A stretch of DNA of 64,000 nucleotides from Spirochaetales bacterium Spiro_05. GTDB taxonomy: Bacteria > Spirochaetota > Spirochaetia > Sphaerochaetales > Sphaerochaetaceae. The notes under the pieces are model-generated. The model searched no databases, was not told the origin of the DNA, and was given only the letters and a program-made list of their open reading frames with translations. Shown piece by piece: positions 47,813 through 58,095 of the stretch; positions within the stretch are counted from its first letter, which is position 1, and each line of letters starts with the position of its first letter. The stretch lies in contig LVBG01000025.1 in NCBI GenBank assembly GCA_001603115.1, positions 1 to 64,000 of the forward strand, written 5' to 3'. The position numbers and the translations under genes are program-made.

Positions 47813-48400
47813 ATGCTTAAGACTCGTGATATAGTCATGTATAAATTGAGAGACTATGCCTCTCCAAAAGCAAAGATTACCCAGATGCTGAAGAAAGGGG
47901 AACTCCTGCAAATTTGCCGTGGAGTATACAGCACATCCCAGGATGACCCCAGATTTCCCGTAGCTTCCATGATATACAGCCCCAGCTATATCTCCTTCGA
48001 AACAGCATTGGCATATTACCAAATGATACCGGAACATACTTTTGCCATAATGAGTGCCGGTTTCCGGCTGAATAAGGAAAAGTATTATGACACGCCCTTC
48101 GGCCGGTACAGTTTTCACTATATACCGGAATCTGTCTTTCCTTGGGCTTTGAGCCCAGAGCAAGAACTTGGGTATGGCTTCCGACTTGCCACCAAGGAAA
48201 AGGCTCTCTGCGATACTCTGTACAAGATCAGGGGGGTTTCGAGCAGAAAAGCAATAAGCGATTTGTTGTTTGAAGATCTGAGAATGGATAACTCTGAGCT
48301 GCTTGCACTGGAATGGTCCACCATCAAAGAGCTTGTCCCACTCTATCACAGCACTACGCTCAACAGCTTGCTTCGCTGGAAGGAGAAAGAAGACAGATGA
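47813..48400 (+). CDS. abiEi: AbiEi-type antitoxin (type IV TA)
   Basis: MLKTRDIVMYKLRDYASPKAKITQMLKKGELLQICRGVYST; YISFETALAYYQMIPE; ATKEKALCDTLY; followed by an AbiEii-like gene. Confidence 0.8.
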   Translation: MLKTRDIVMYKLRDYASPKAKITQMLKKGELLQICRGVYSTSQDDPRFPVASMIYSPSYISFETALAYYQMIPEHTFAIMSAGFRLNKEKYYDTPFGRYSFHYIPESVFPWALSPEQELGYGFRLATKEKALCDTLYKIRGVSSRKAISDLLFEDLRMDNSELLALEWSTIKELVPLYHSTTLNSLLRWKEKEDR

Positions 48401-49266
48401 ATCAAGAAATCAACAAGATGCTCAGCACATACGCCTTGGGTACCCACATCAATGCAATACATGCCCTCAAGGAAATAATCCAAGCATTGACACTTCACAC
48501 CCTTTCAAAAACAGATTTCTTTTCCCATGCAGCCTTTTATGGGGATACTGCTCTCAGGATTTTCCATGGCTTGGATCGTTTTTCTGAGGATATGGATTTT
48601 TCCTTGAAAACGAAGGATGAATACTTCAATTTGGAAACATATCTCCCTGCCATCGAACAAGGATTGAATTCCTATGGATTGGAAATGAGTGTGCTATCCA
48701 AGAAAAAGCAGTACAGTTCAAATGTCCAGTCAGCATTTCTCAAGGCCAATACGGTTATTCACTTGGTCAAGATTACTGCAATGGCGCCCCCGTTATCAGG
48801 AATTCCAAATAATGCATTGATAAAGATCAAAATTGAAGTTGATACAAATCCTCCAGGGGGTGCCGAGTATGAACGAAAATTCCAGCTTCTTCCACAACCC
48901 TATTCGGTCTTGGTATTTGACAGGCCATCCCTGTTTGCGGGGAAACTCCATGCTTTGCTTTGCAGGAATTGGAAACAACGTGAGAAAGGACGGGATTTCT
49001 ATGACTATGTCTGGTACCTGACAGAAGGAATTCCTGTCAACATCCATCATCTTGAGCAGAGAATGCGACAATCAGGGCATTGGTGCATGGAAGCTCCGCT
49101 TACCTTGGAACTGGTAAAGAATAAGCTTCTCACTCGTTTTGACTCGCTTGATTTCCAAGCAGTAAAACAGGATGTGAACCCATTCATTCCCAATCCCTCG
49201 GTCTTGGATATCTGGGACAAGGAGTTCTTCTCTGCAATCACCAGAGATCAATTGAAAGGGAATTAG
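48397..49266 (+). CDS. abiEii: AbiEii-type nucleotidyltransferase toxin (type IV TA)
   Basis: FFSHAAFYGDTALRIFHGLDRFSEDMDFSLK; KLHALLCRNWKQREKGRDFYDYVWYL; 4-bp ATGA overlap with the antitoxin gene. Confidence 0.87.
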   Translation: MNQEINKMLSTYALGTHINAIHALKEIIQALTLHTLSKTDFFSHAAFYGDTALRIFHGLDRFSEDMDFSLKTKDEYFNLETYLPAIEQGLNSYGLEMSVLSKKKQYSSNVQSAFLKANTVIHLVKITAMAPPLSGIPNNALIKIKIEVDTNPPGGAEYERKFQLLPQPYSVLVFDRPSLFAGKLHALLCRNWKQREKGRDFYDYVWYLTEGIPVNIHHLEQRMRQSGHWCMEAPLTLELVKNKLLTRFDSLDFQAVKQDVNPFIPNPSVLDIWDKEFFSAITRDQLKGN

Positions 49267-49370
49267 GCCATTTTCAACGTATGACGGGGACCCAGGAAAC
49301 GTTTTTTGCTCTGCCATATACTGGAAGAAGCGCACTTTGCGAAGTTTCACTCATTCTAGCAAGCGCTTCC

Positions 49371-52277
49371 TCAAACCCCTGTCAGATACCGATACAAACT
49401 CTCCTCTACCCGCTTCTGCATCCTGAACCACATGGCAACAATGGGCCGCTTTCCCCGCGTGCCTGTCAGCTTTTCACGCAACTCCTTCCTTAGGAACGTC
49501 ATATCGCCCATATAGTAGAAAGAAAGCCCCTCATCATCATGTTTCTTCACGAAGAGAGGAAGACGCAAGCCCGACTCCTGCTGCAAGTCCATGGCCTTCA
49601 CTTCCGGAGAACTGAGGTCACGTCCATGCTTCGTCTCCCACGCAAACTCTTCAGCTGAGAGAAAACTATCCTTGTAGTTGATGCCCGGGTCGATGGAAGC
49701 CTCATCCTTTTCCAACGTGACGAAAATCGGACAGACCTGCAGATCCTTATGGTAAACATATCCCCCGATATTCAAAGGCACCATATCCTTTTGCCATCCA
49801 AGCAGCAGCAAGGCCTCCGCTCTGGTATACTTTCCGTACAGGTAGAGATCGTGACGAAGGCGGCTCTTCTGGTCGCGCGCTTGGAATTGGAGTGCTGAGA
49901 ATGCAAGCAGGTCTTCCAGATGCCTGCGATAATCCAGCCCTTCTGTAAGCAATCCTCTGAAATCCGGATGCATCCCGAGCACTCCTTCTTCAAGAATTAC
50001 ATAGTTCAGGTTCCCATGATCGGCCTTGTCACGGTCGCGGAAGAACCCGTTGGAGAGGATGCGAAGTGCTGATGTGAGATCCTGCTCATCAACTACATAT
50101 GATGCGTAGGTCTCCTTGATAACGTCTCGGACATCATCCAATGAGAAGACCCGATCACCTGCTGAGAGAAGCAACGTAAGGATGGTCAGCTCATAGGGGC
50201 GCAACCCCTTGCCTAGTATTTTGCTCAGAAACAAGAGGCTCTGCATGTGCTTCGGGGAGAGCAAGGGCAAGGTTTTCTCCACTTTATGGAGAAAATGGCG
50301 ATAGCTGCCGGCATACTCTACAAAGAGCAGGGCTGAGATGGCATCGGTCTTGGCAAAATCCACCAGGGAAGGAACCCTTCCCACCCTTGCTTTCATCTTC
50401 AGGTACTCTTCCTTGAGAAAAGCCAGCTTGGTGAAATTGGCATTGTCGATGGAAGCAAAGATCTCTTGCCGCGCGACTCGTTCAAAGTCGATCGTGGACA
50501 CGCCGGGAAGGCCAAGGCTCCCACCGCTGAGATAGCGGCGAAGCTCATCCTTCTCATACGTATAGGCACCAAACAATGCGATCGGAATGAGAAAATTATT
50601 CTGATAGTTGCCGATGAAGTCGATGACCGTCACAAACTTCTTGCCTGCACACTTCCTCAAGCCTCTTCCGAGCTGTTGGACAAAGACGATGGCAGACTGG
50701 GTTGGCCTGAGCATGATTATCTGGTTGAGGATGGGGATGTCTATGCCTTCATTGAGAATATCAACGGCAAGCACATACTGCAGGTGGTCGCTGCGATCGG
50801 AGGCCAATGCATCCAGGACTTTGGTCCGAGTCTGGTCATCATCCTGCCCGCTCAGGGCGCGTGTCCTGTAGCCCAAGACGTTGAGCTTATCGGACAACTC
50901 CTTGGCCTCATCAACCCGACTGCAGAAAATCAGTCCTCGCCGGTTCTCTTTCTTCAATGAGTAGCGTTCCAATACCTCCCCGATCCTCAGTACCCGCTCA
51001 TCGGCAACCAAGGTGGAGAAGGCAGTGGCATCTTCCACGGTCTTTCCATCGATGGTCAGATCCTTCACTCCAAAGTAGTGGAAAGGAGCGAGCAAGTTTG
51101 CCTCAAGAGCCTGTTTGAGCCGTATCTCATAGGCAACCGTATGGTCGAAGAGCTCATAGATGTCAAACCCATCACTGCGTTCGGGAGTTGCCGTCATACC
51201 AAGCAGGAAGTTGCTTGTGAAGTGGTCCAGTACCTTGCGATAGGAGTTTGCACCACTATGATGCACCTCATCGACCACGATGTAGTCAAAATAGTCTGGA
51301 GGGTACTGAGAAAGCACCTCGCTCTTGGAGAGCGTCTGGATCATGGCAAACACATAGGGAGCATCGGTCTTGTTCCCTGAGCCAAGCATCCCCATCTCGA
51401 TGCCTGTTCCCAGAATCCTTTGGAAACTTTCCATCGATCGACGGGCAACCTGCTCCCGATGGACGATAAAGAGGAATCGCTTTGGGCGCACTACCTGTAC
51501 ATCAAAAGCACAAAGATATGTTTTGCCGGTGCCGGTTGCCGATATCAGCAGTGCCTTGCGTTTTCTCTGCTTGCGTAGGTCTGCAAGAGATTCCAGAGCT
51601 TCCCTTTGCATCGAGTTGGGGATGATCTCCTCCTGGCTCTCCTCCATAGCGCCGACAAGACTGAGGTTCCTCTGCCAGGCAGTTGCTCTCTGGATGGTGC
51701 GATAGTGTTCCAACCAGAGTGGATCCAACTCCCTACCCTGGGACCATGCATCGCCAAATTCCTCCTCCATCTTGCGGGAGAACTCACCGCTGTGCAGTGC
51801 ATGAAAACGGACATTCCACTCACGGTTGACCGCCAGCGCTTTGGCGGTGATGTTTGCACTGCCGACAATGAATGTTGAGTGGTTGTGGTGCGTGAAGAAA
51901 TACCCTTTAGCATGAAACGCTTCACCCACCACAATGCGCAGGGTGATATGCGGGTACTGTTCCTTGATGGCAAGCAGGGCATCCGCTTCGGTAAAGTTGA
52001 GGTAGTCAGAGGTGAGAATCTCTCCCTTCACTCCTCGCTCTTGTGCATCGAGCAGCGCCTGATGGAGTTGCATCAAGCCCCCCAAAGTGATGAATGCAAC
52101 GGAAAACCGAAAGAATGTGCAGTTTCTCAACTCTTCGACAAGCGCTGAAAGCACCTTCTGATACGGTGGCTTGTTCAGTACCAGGGCGGGACGATACGCA
52201 TCTGATGAAGCTAGCGTGTCATCAATGAAGCTTGTGTTCAGGCTCTTGAGCAAAAATTCAGCACTCAGGCTGTTCAT
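49371..52277 (-). CDS. DEAD/DEAH helicase with N-terminal PLD-like domain and C-terminal DUF3427-like region
   Basis: FHAKGYFFTHHNHSTFIVGSANIT (PLD); LLISATGTGKTYLCAFD; YIVVDEVHHSGANSY; LGMTATPERSDG; QLGRGLRKCAGKKFVTVIDFIGNY. Confidence 0.88.
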   Translation of the reverse strand: MNSLSAEFLLKSLNTSFIDDTLASSDAYRPALVLNKPPYQKVLSALVEELRNCTFFRFSVAFITLGGLMQLHQALLDAQERGVKGEILTSDYLNFTEADALLAIKEQYPHITLRIVVGEAFHAKGYFFTHHNHSTFIVGSANITAKALAVNREWNVRFHALHSGEFSRKMEEEFGDAWSQGRELDPLWLEHYRTIQRATAWQRNLSLVGAMEESQEEIIPNSMQREALESLADLRKQRKRKALLISATGTGKTYLCAFDVQVVRPKRFLFIVHREQVARRSMESFQRILGTGIEMGMLGSGNKTDAPYVFAMIQTLSKSEVLSQYPPDYFDYIVVDEVHHSGANSYRKVLDHFTSNFLLGMTATPERSDGFDIYELFDHTVAYEIRLKQALEANLLAPFHYFGVKDLTIDGKTVEDATAFSTLVADERVLRIGEVLERYSLKKENRRGLIFCSRVDEAKELSDKLNVLGYRTRALSGQDDDQTRTKVLDALASDRSDHLQYVLAVDILNEGIDIPILNQIIMLRPTQSAIVFVQQLGRGLRKCAGKKFVTVIDFIGNYQNNFLIPIALFGAYTYEKDELRRYLSGGSLGLPGVSTIDFERVARQEIFASIDNANFTKLAFLKEEYLKMKARVGRVPSLVDFAKTDAISALLFVEYAGSYRHFLHKVEKTLPLLSPKHMQSLLFLSKILGKGLRPYELTILTLLLSAGDRVFSLDDVRDVIKETYASYVVDEQDLTSALRILSNGFFRDRDKADHGNLNYVILEEGVLGMHPDFRGLLTEGLDYRRHLEDLLAFSALQFQARDQKSRLRHDLYLYGKYTRAEALLLLGWQKDMVPLNIGGYVYHKDLQVCPIFVTLEKDEASIDPGINYKDSFLSAEEFAWETKHGRDLSSPEVKAMDLQQESGLRLPLFVKKHDDEGLSFYYMGDMTFLRKELREKLTGTRGKRPIVAMWFRMQKRVEESLYRYLTGV

Positions 52278-52672
52278 CGCTTCTCCAACAGAGAGGCAAT
52301 CCGCTGGACAATAGGCAGGTCGGCAGCAGCCCAGTCCAGGCCCTGCAACTCACCAGATTCCAGCCATCGGCTGTCCAAGTGTTCGGAGAGTGCCAGTTCA
52401 CCGGACACAAGAGCACAGCGATAGGCGTGCATGGTGATATGGAATGTGGAGTAGGTATGCTCTACGGTCATCAGGTGGTCCAGCACCTCTATCTGAAGCG
52501 AAAGCTCTTCGCCGATTTCCCTGACAATTGCCTCTTCGCCTGACTCTCCCATTTCAAGCTTTCCACCGGGAAACTCCCACTTTTTGGCAAGCTCCCCAAC
52601 ATTCTTTCTCTGTGCTGCAAACACTTTCCCCTGCTCGATGATGACAGCGGCAGCTACTACTATCTGTTTCAT
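52274..52672 (-). CDS. Nudix hydrolase (8-oxo-dGTP diphosphatase-like)
   Basis: GGKLEMGESGEEAIVREIGEELSL Nudix box; stop overlaps the helicase start. Confidence 0.92.
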   Translation of the reverse strand: MKQIVVAAAVIIEQGKVFAAQRKNVGELAKKWEFPGGKLEMGESGEEAIVREIGEELSLQIEVLDHLMTVEHTYSTFHITMHAYRCALVSGELALSEHLDSRWLESGELQGLDWAAADLPIVQRIASLLEKR

Positions 52673-52802
52673 ATACCTTCCTTGATCTGATGAGTATACC
52701 CCAAAAAGCAGCCGAAGGCGACAAAGACCCGGCCCCATGTTTGTGCTATCGGATTCACAGGTGATTGCCATCCGCTTCTGTTTACCCGATACTATCCTTA
52801 CC

Positions 52803-54230
52803 ATGAAACAAGGCATTGTACTGATTACCTATCCCGACTCCTTGGGAACAAACCTCAAACAGCTCAAACAGGTGCTGGACAGCCACTATGCAAAAGCTAT
52901 CGCTTCCATCCACGTGCTTCCCTTCTTTCCCTCCTCAGGGGACCGGGGCTTCGCACCACTTCACTATGAAAGCGTAGATCCTGCTTTCGGTACCTGGGAG
53001 GACATCCAATCGCTCTCTTCTGCCTATGATCTTGTCTTCGACTACATGATCAACCACATCAGCAGCAAGAGCCCTTACCTCAAGCAGTACCTGCAGGAGG
53101 GAGCGTACTCTTCCAACAAAGCGCTGTTCATCGACTATGAAGCATTCTTCTCAGGCGAGCCAACACGCGAACAAGTGGACAAGATCTACAAGCGCAAGAA
53201 CAAGGACCCCTATCACAGCGTCACCTTCGCTGACGGGACGACAAAAAAACTCTGGTGCACCTTCAGCGAGGAGCAAATAGACCTGGATACCCAAAGCGAA
53301 GAGGGGAAGGCCTTTCTCAAGCACAATCTGGAACACCTCGCATCAAGGGGCGCCAAGCTCATCCGCCTCGATGCCTTCGCCTATGCCATCAAGAAGCTCG
53401 ATACCGACTGCTTCTTTGTGGAGCCCGAAACAAGCAGGCTGCTCGCTGAGTGCAGGGACATTGTTGCCCCCTTCGGTGCTGATGTTCTTCCCGAAATCCA
53501 TGAGCACTACTCCATCCAGCTCAAGCTCGCCCAAGAAGGCTTTCCTGTCTATGACTTCGCCCTCCCCCTGCTGATGCTCCATGCCCTCTATTTCAACACC
53601 ACCACCTACCTGAAGAACTGGTTCTCCATCTGCCCGAGAAACCAGTACACCACCTTGGATACCCATGATGGCATCGGGGTGGTCGATGTCTACGGCTTGC
53701 TTCCGCATGAAGAGATAGAGAAGACACAGCAACACCTCTACGAACGGGGTGCAAACGTAAAGCGCATCTACAGTTCAGAGGCTTACAACAATTTGGACAT
53801 CTATCAGGTGAACTGCACCTATTACAGTGCCCTTGGCGATGATGACCGTGCCTATCTGGTTGCCCGTGCAGTGCAGTTCTTCAGCCCTGGCACGCCCCAG
53901 GTCTACTATGTCGGGATGCTTGCCGGCAGGAACGACCTGAAGCTGCTCGAAGAGACCCGTGAGGGGAGAAACATCAACCGCCACTACTACAGCCTCGAAG
54001 AGATCGGGGAGGAACAAAAGCGGCCGGTTGTACAAGCTTTGAAGCTGCTGATGGAGCTGAGAACCAGTCATCCTGCTTTCACAGGGACCTTTGTCCTGGA
54101 AGAGAATGAGGACGACGCAACAATCTGCCTCAGTTGGAAAACAGAGAACACCAAGCTTACGCTTCTTGCCGATTTCCCCTCCCGTTCCTTGAGCATCGAG
54201 GAGGATGGCAAAAGCATCATGAAGTTGTAG
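52803..54230 (+). CDS. Sucrose phosphorylase / GH13_18-type glycoside phosphorylase
   Basis: LITYPDSLGTNLKQLKQVLD; HVLPFFPSSGDRGFAPLHYESVDPAFGTW; FDYMINHISSKS; LIRLDAFAYAIKK; LPEIHEHYS. Confidence 0.88.
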   Translation: MKQGIVLITYPDSLGTNLKQLKQVLDSHYAKAIASIHVLPFFPSSGDRGFAPLHYESVDPAFGTWEDIQSLSSAYDLVFDYMINHISSKSPYLKQYLQEGAYSSNKALFIDYEAFFSGEPTREQVDKIYKRKNKDPYHSVTFADGTTKKLWCTFSEEQIDLDTQSEEGKAFLKHNLEHLASRGAKLIRLDAFAYAIKKLDTDCFFVEPETSRLLAECRDIVAPFGADVLPEIHEHYSIQLKLAQEGFPVYDFALPLLMLHALYFNTTTYLKNWFSICPRNQYTTLDTHDGIGVVDVYGLLPHEEIEKTQQHLYERGANVKRIYSSEAYNNLDIYQVNCTYYSALGDDDRAYLVARAVQFFSPGTPQVYYVGMLAGRNDLKLLEETREGRNINRHYYSLEEIGEEQKRPVVQALKLLMELRTSHPAFTGTFVLEENEDDATICLSWKTENTKLTLLADFPSRSLSIEEDGKSIMKL

Positions 54231-54289
54231 AAAGAAAGGGCACTCAGCTTGACAAGAGAAGAGCAGAAGCGAATGATGGGCTGACCACC

Positions 54290-55225
54290 ATGAACAGCGT
54301 CGTCATTCTCCACAACCACATACCGCAAAACGCTCCTGAAGATGTACTTGATATCCTTACCCAAGCCAAATGGATTGGGCAAATCCTCTCTGACAAAGGC
54401 TGGGCAGTCAGTCTGCTCCCCTTCTCGCTGCACGCACTGACGCACATCGAAAACTCTCCAGTGGTCTTCAACCTGGTGGACTCTGCACCTCATGAGGAGA
54501 GCCTTTCCTATCTGGCGGCGGGCATTCTGGAACACCTTGGGCTACGCTATACCGGCTGCAGCCTCCCAACGCTTCTGGTAACGGGAGACAAACAGCTGAC
54601 CAAAGCCCTGCTTTTGAAGTCAGGCCTTCCCACGCCCAAACCTTACGATGCGACGGATCTCCAAGCGCTCTACCTGATCAAGGCAACCAATCAGGATGCG
54701 TCGCTGGGCTTGGACGAGTCGTGTCTGGTACGGGGGGAGGACGTGGAACGCGTGCTTGCCGAAAAACAGGAGAAGCTTGGCTTCCCTCTCTTTGCGGAGC
54801 AGTATGTCGATGGACGGGAGTTCACCGTCTGTCTCTATGGAAAGTGTGAGCATCCTACCATCCTGCCACCGTATGAGTGGGTGTTCTGCGAGTATGGACA
54901 GCGGGCAAAAATCATCACCTATGATGCGAAGTGGACTGAAAAGACCTACGGCTATGAGCACATCCAGGCAAAGTACTCCCACGATGAGCAAGATGCGGCC
55001 TTGCTGGCTGAACTGGTTCGTCTGAGCCGGGAGTGTTGCAAGCTGTTCAATCTCACCGGCTATGCACGGGTCGATTTCCGCATCGATGCAGAGAACCGCC
55101 CGTACATCCTGGAGATCAACGCAAACCCCTCTTTCTATGGCTTCTACCACCTGGCCAAGGAGTGGGACTTCTCCTTCGAGGATCTGGTGGAGAACCTGGC
55201 TCTCAATGCTGCGGTTCAAAGATAG
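54290..55225 (+). CDS. D-Ala-D-Ala ligase-like ATP-grasp protein (third ligase, convergent)
   Basis: YLIKATNQDASLGLDESCLV; YVDGREFTVCLYG; ARVDFRIDAENRPYILEINANPSFYGFY. Confidence 0.88.
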   Translation: MNSVVILHNHIPQNAPEDVLDILTQAKWIGQILSDKGWAVSLLPFSLHALTHIENSPVVFNLVDSAPHEESLSYLAAGILEHLGLRYTGCSLPTLLVTGDKQLTKALLLKSGLPTPKPYDATDLQALYLIKATNQDASLGLDESCLVRGEDVERVLAEKQEKLGFPLFAEQYVDGREFTVCLYGKCEHPTILPPYEWVFCEYGQRAKIITYDAKWTEKTYGYEHIQAKYSHDEQDAALLAELVRLSRECCKLFNLTGYARVDFRIDAENRPYILEINANPSFYGFYHLAKEWDFSFEDLVENLALNAAVQR

Positions 55226-55677
55226 GTATCGGCCCAGACCAGCGTCTCCAACTCCAGCCCGGATTCAAGGTAGAAGCGTTGTGCGCGTTCATTGGTGGGG
55301 TGCGTCACCAAGGCAAGGTAGGTGCAACCTCTCTCGTTTGCCCAAGCTCGTACATGATTGAGCAGGAGGGAGCCCAACCCCTTCAGCCTTGCCTCTTGGG
55401 CCACGAACAATTCGTTCAGCCAGAGATAGTCCCCACCGCTCTCAAGGCCGCAGCAGACGTTCCCAAAAGCAAAGCCGACTGCTTTCTCCCCGCTGTAGGC
55501 AACCCACAGCACACTTCTGCTCTCAGGTTTCATCGCATTGGCAAGGACTTTGGCAACCTCATCCCTGGTCTGGTTGTACCCGATGAACGAAAGCTGACCT
55601 CCGAGCAACCCAAGCAAGCCTTCGTAGTCCAGGATTGCGAGAGTGTGCTGATAGGCAACGATGTTCTGCTCATCCAT
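55216..55677 (-). CDS. GNAT family N-acetyltransferase
   Basis: LNELFVAQEARLKGLGSLLLNHVRAWANERGCTYLALVTHPTNERAQRFYLESG. Confidence 0.9.
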   Translation of the reverse strand: MDEQNIVAYQHTLAILDYEGLLGLLGGQLSFIGYNQTRDEVAKVLANAMKPESRSVLWVAYSGEKAVGFAFGNVCCGLESGGDYLWLNELFVAQEARLKGLGSLLLNHVRAWANERGCTYLALVTHPTNERAQRFYLESGLELETLVWADTYL

Positions 55678-55680
55678 ACC

Positions 55681-56163
55681 TCACCATCCTTTCACATAGA
55701 TCAGCTTGTCATCACCAGGGGCGTAGTAGTGCGCAAGCCTTGCTTCCAACTCGTATCCGTGGCTGGTATAGAAACTGCGGGTAGGAACATAGAGCTCACT
55801 GCTGCTCGTCTCGATGTAGATGCGCTTTCCTCCCCGCTTCTCAATCTCGGCCTCCGTACCTGCCAGCAACACCGATCCGATGCCCTGCTTCTGATGGGCA
55901 GGGTCTACGGCAATCCAGTAGAGGTCATAGCTGCTTCGGGTTCCCGGAATCGGACCAAAGCATGTATAGCCGAGCACCTGCTGCTGGCGCTCGGCAAACT
56001 GGAAGAAGTAGAGCGAAGGCTCTCCGAGCTGAAGGCGTTCCTTTACCAGCGATACGCCCACCTCCTGCTCTTCTGCATTGAAAAACCCGGATCGCTTGAG
56101 AATTGAGGCAACCACCTCAAGGTCGCTCTCCCTTGGTTGCTCGCGCATGACAAGCGTATCCAT
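55681..56163 (-). CDS. GNAT family N-acetyltransferase
   Basis: WIAVDPAHQKQGIGSVLLAGTEAEIEKRGGKRIYIETSSSELYVPTRSFYTSHGYE. Confidence 0.92.
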   Translation of the reverse strand: MDTLVMREQPRESDLEVVASILKRSGFFNAEEQEVGVSLVKERLQLGEPSLYFFQFAERQQQVLGYTCFGPIPGTRSSYDLYWIAVDPAHQKQGIGSVLLAGTEAEIEKRGGKRIYIETSSSELYVPTRSFYTSHGYELEARLAHYYAPGDDKLIYVKGW

Positions 56164-56164
56164 C

Positions 56165-57112
56165 CTAGGCCTCCAGAACCAGACGCTCTATCAGCTGCTC
56201 ATAGGAGATGCCAGCTTGCAGGGCAGCGGCGGCATAGCCACTCTCACGTTCCAGACAAGGATTGCTGTTCATTTCCAGGATGAAGAGCCGGTTGTTCTTA
56301 TTCACACGCACATCTACGCGGGCAGGGCCGGTAGAACCAAAGACTTGGTAGGTTCTCGCCGCTTTCTCTTCCAGCTCTGCGACAAGAGCCGAGTCTTCAC
56401 TTGGAAGGTCGAACCTCCGTTGGGTGTGTTGGTAGGCAAAGGAATCAACCTCCCATTTCGCCTCATAGCCGGCAACTCGTATCCGATCAGCAGGATAGTC
56501 GATGAAGCAGAGCTCTGCGACGGGCAATACCTCCCCACCAGGAAGTAGGGAAACGCTGAACTCACGCCCCTCGATATACTCCTCTGCAAAGATGGATCCT
56601 TCCTTCAGTGCATGGGAAAGCTCTTCTTGGGTGGAAAACATCCGTACCGAGGACTCGTCGATACCCAGCGAAGCCTCCTGCTCTGTCGGTTTGAGGATAA
56701 GTTGTGTATTCAGGTACCACGTTTGGGAAAACACACTGCGCTCTTCAACCCACCGGGGAGTAGGAAGCCCCGCCGATGCCAACAAACGCTTGGCCCCGGT
56801 CTTCTGGGCGCTGAGCAGCAACGTATGAGCGCTGCCTCCACAGCAACGCACACCCAAGCTTTGGCAGAGCAGCGGAGGAAGACACAAAAGGGAGGCTGAA
56901 CTGAGATTCTCCACAAGATTGAAGACCAAGTCGCACTGCGAGCGCTCGATGGTTCTGCCGGTAATGGCAAGATTCATGGAAAAATAGGCAACAGTCACCT
57001 CATGGCCCAGGCTTCTGAGTGCTTGCTTGACTTGGTTCACTTGCACCCTTGTGTCTTTGCTGTCCAGACTTGCCTGAGTTGGCACCCTGTCAGTGAGTAT
57101 CAGGATTCGCAT
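56165..57112 (-). CDS. D-Ala-D-Ala ligase-like ATP-grasp protein
   Basis: LILKPTEQEASLGIDESSV; EEYIEGREFSVSLL; ARVDVRVNKNNRLFILEMNSNPCL. Confidence 0.88.
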   Translation of the reverse strand: MRILILTDRVPTQASLDSKDTRVQVNQVKQALRSLGHEVTVAYFSMNLAITGRTIERSQCDLVFNLVENLSSASLLCLPPLLCQSLGVRCCGGSAHTLLLSAQKTGAKRLLASAGLPTPRWVEERSVFSQTWYLNTQLILKPTEQEASLGIDESSVRMFSTQEELSHALKEGSIFAEEYIEGREFSVSLLPGGEVLPVAELCFIDYPADRIRVAGYEAKWEVDSFAYQHTQRRFDLPSEDSALVAELEEKAARTYQVFGSTGPARVDVRVNKNNRLFILEMNSNPCLERESGYAAAALQAGISYEQLIERLVLEA

Positions 57113-58095
57113 AAGCCACTCCTGGAGCATGCAGAGTGCATGATCCTTTTCAGCAAGGTCTCATACGAGATGCCATGCATGGCACTGAGAATCGGAAGAT
57201 CGGAATCCACGGGATGCAGGCCTGCAAGAGGATTCACCTCAAGGAAGTGAACCACCCCATCCTTATCCATTCGTACATCCACCCTCCCCCCATCACGACA
57301 ACCGAGAGCTCTCCATGCGCCCAAGGCAACCTGTTCGCACAAGAGAGTTTCTTCGTCCTTGGGTTTTACATACCGGGTACAGCTGAGATACTCCTGCTTG
57401 GTCTTATAGGAGTAGATGCCCTTGTCACTTGATGCATCCACCAAGATCTCCATCACCCCGACGCTCTCCGCCTCATCTCCCGTTCCGGTGATGCCCACGG
57501 TGAACTCCCGTCCACTGAGATAGGTTTCCACCAAAACCGGTTGCCCATACGTTGAAAGCAGGTGGTTTGCAGTGATCGCAAGCTCTTGCTTGTTCTGCAC
57601 AAGTGAGTGTTCGCTTATCCCAATCCCTGTTCCCCCAGCCACAGGCTTGAGGAAGAGAGGAAAGGGAAGCTGAATGCGTTCACTGTCTGTGGGTTGCTCT
57701 ATGAGTGCGAAGGAAGCGGTTTTCACCCCGTGGGAGGCCACCACCTGCTTGGCAAAAGCCTTGTGCAGGCAGATGGCAAGGACAAAGGAGTCCGAGAATA
57801 CATAGGGAATCTGGTAGGCATCGAGCAAGGCGGGAATCTGGGACTCCCTGAGAAGGCCAAATAGCCCCTCAGCGATATTGAAAACCAAATCACATCGCTT
57901 GCCTTGGGCCAGATAGGTCACCAAGGCCTTGACGTTGCCTATGCGTTCCGTCTCATAGCCCAGATTGCGAAGGGTTTGCTCAAGCGTATCGATGGTAAGG
58001 AGGCTGTCACACTCGCTTACCAGCTCTGCATCATACCCCTCCTTCACATAGTCATCCTTCAGATCATACGTCAGTCCAACCAGCATCCGGCTCAC
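57100..58095 (-). CDS. D-Ala-D-Ala ligase-like ATP-grasp protein
   Basis: FPLFLKPVAGGTGIGISEHSLV; VETYLSGREFTVGITG; GRVDVRMDKDGVVHFLEVNPLAGL. Confidence 0.88.
   Translation of the reverse strand: MSRMLVGLTYDLKDDYVKEGYDAELVSECDSLLTIDTLEQTLRNLGYETERIGNVKALVTYLAQGKRCDLVFNIAEGLFGLLRESQIPALLDAYQIPYVFSDSFVLAICLHKAFAKQVVASHGVKTASFALIEQPTDSERIQLPFPLFLKPVAGGTGIGISEHSLVQNKQELAITANHLLSTYGQPVLVETYLSGREFTVGITGTGDEAESVGVMEILVDASSDKGIYSYKTKQEYLSCTRYVKPKDEETLLCEQVALGAWRALGCRDGGRVDVRMDKDGVVHFLEVNPLAGLHPVDSDLPILSAMHGISYETLLKRIMHSACSRSGLCES

Noticed and set aside
55033-56106. Plus-strand ORF of 357 aa over the two GNAT genes
   Set aside because: Antisense to two clear GNAT ORFs; composition is low-complexity and unlike a real protein.
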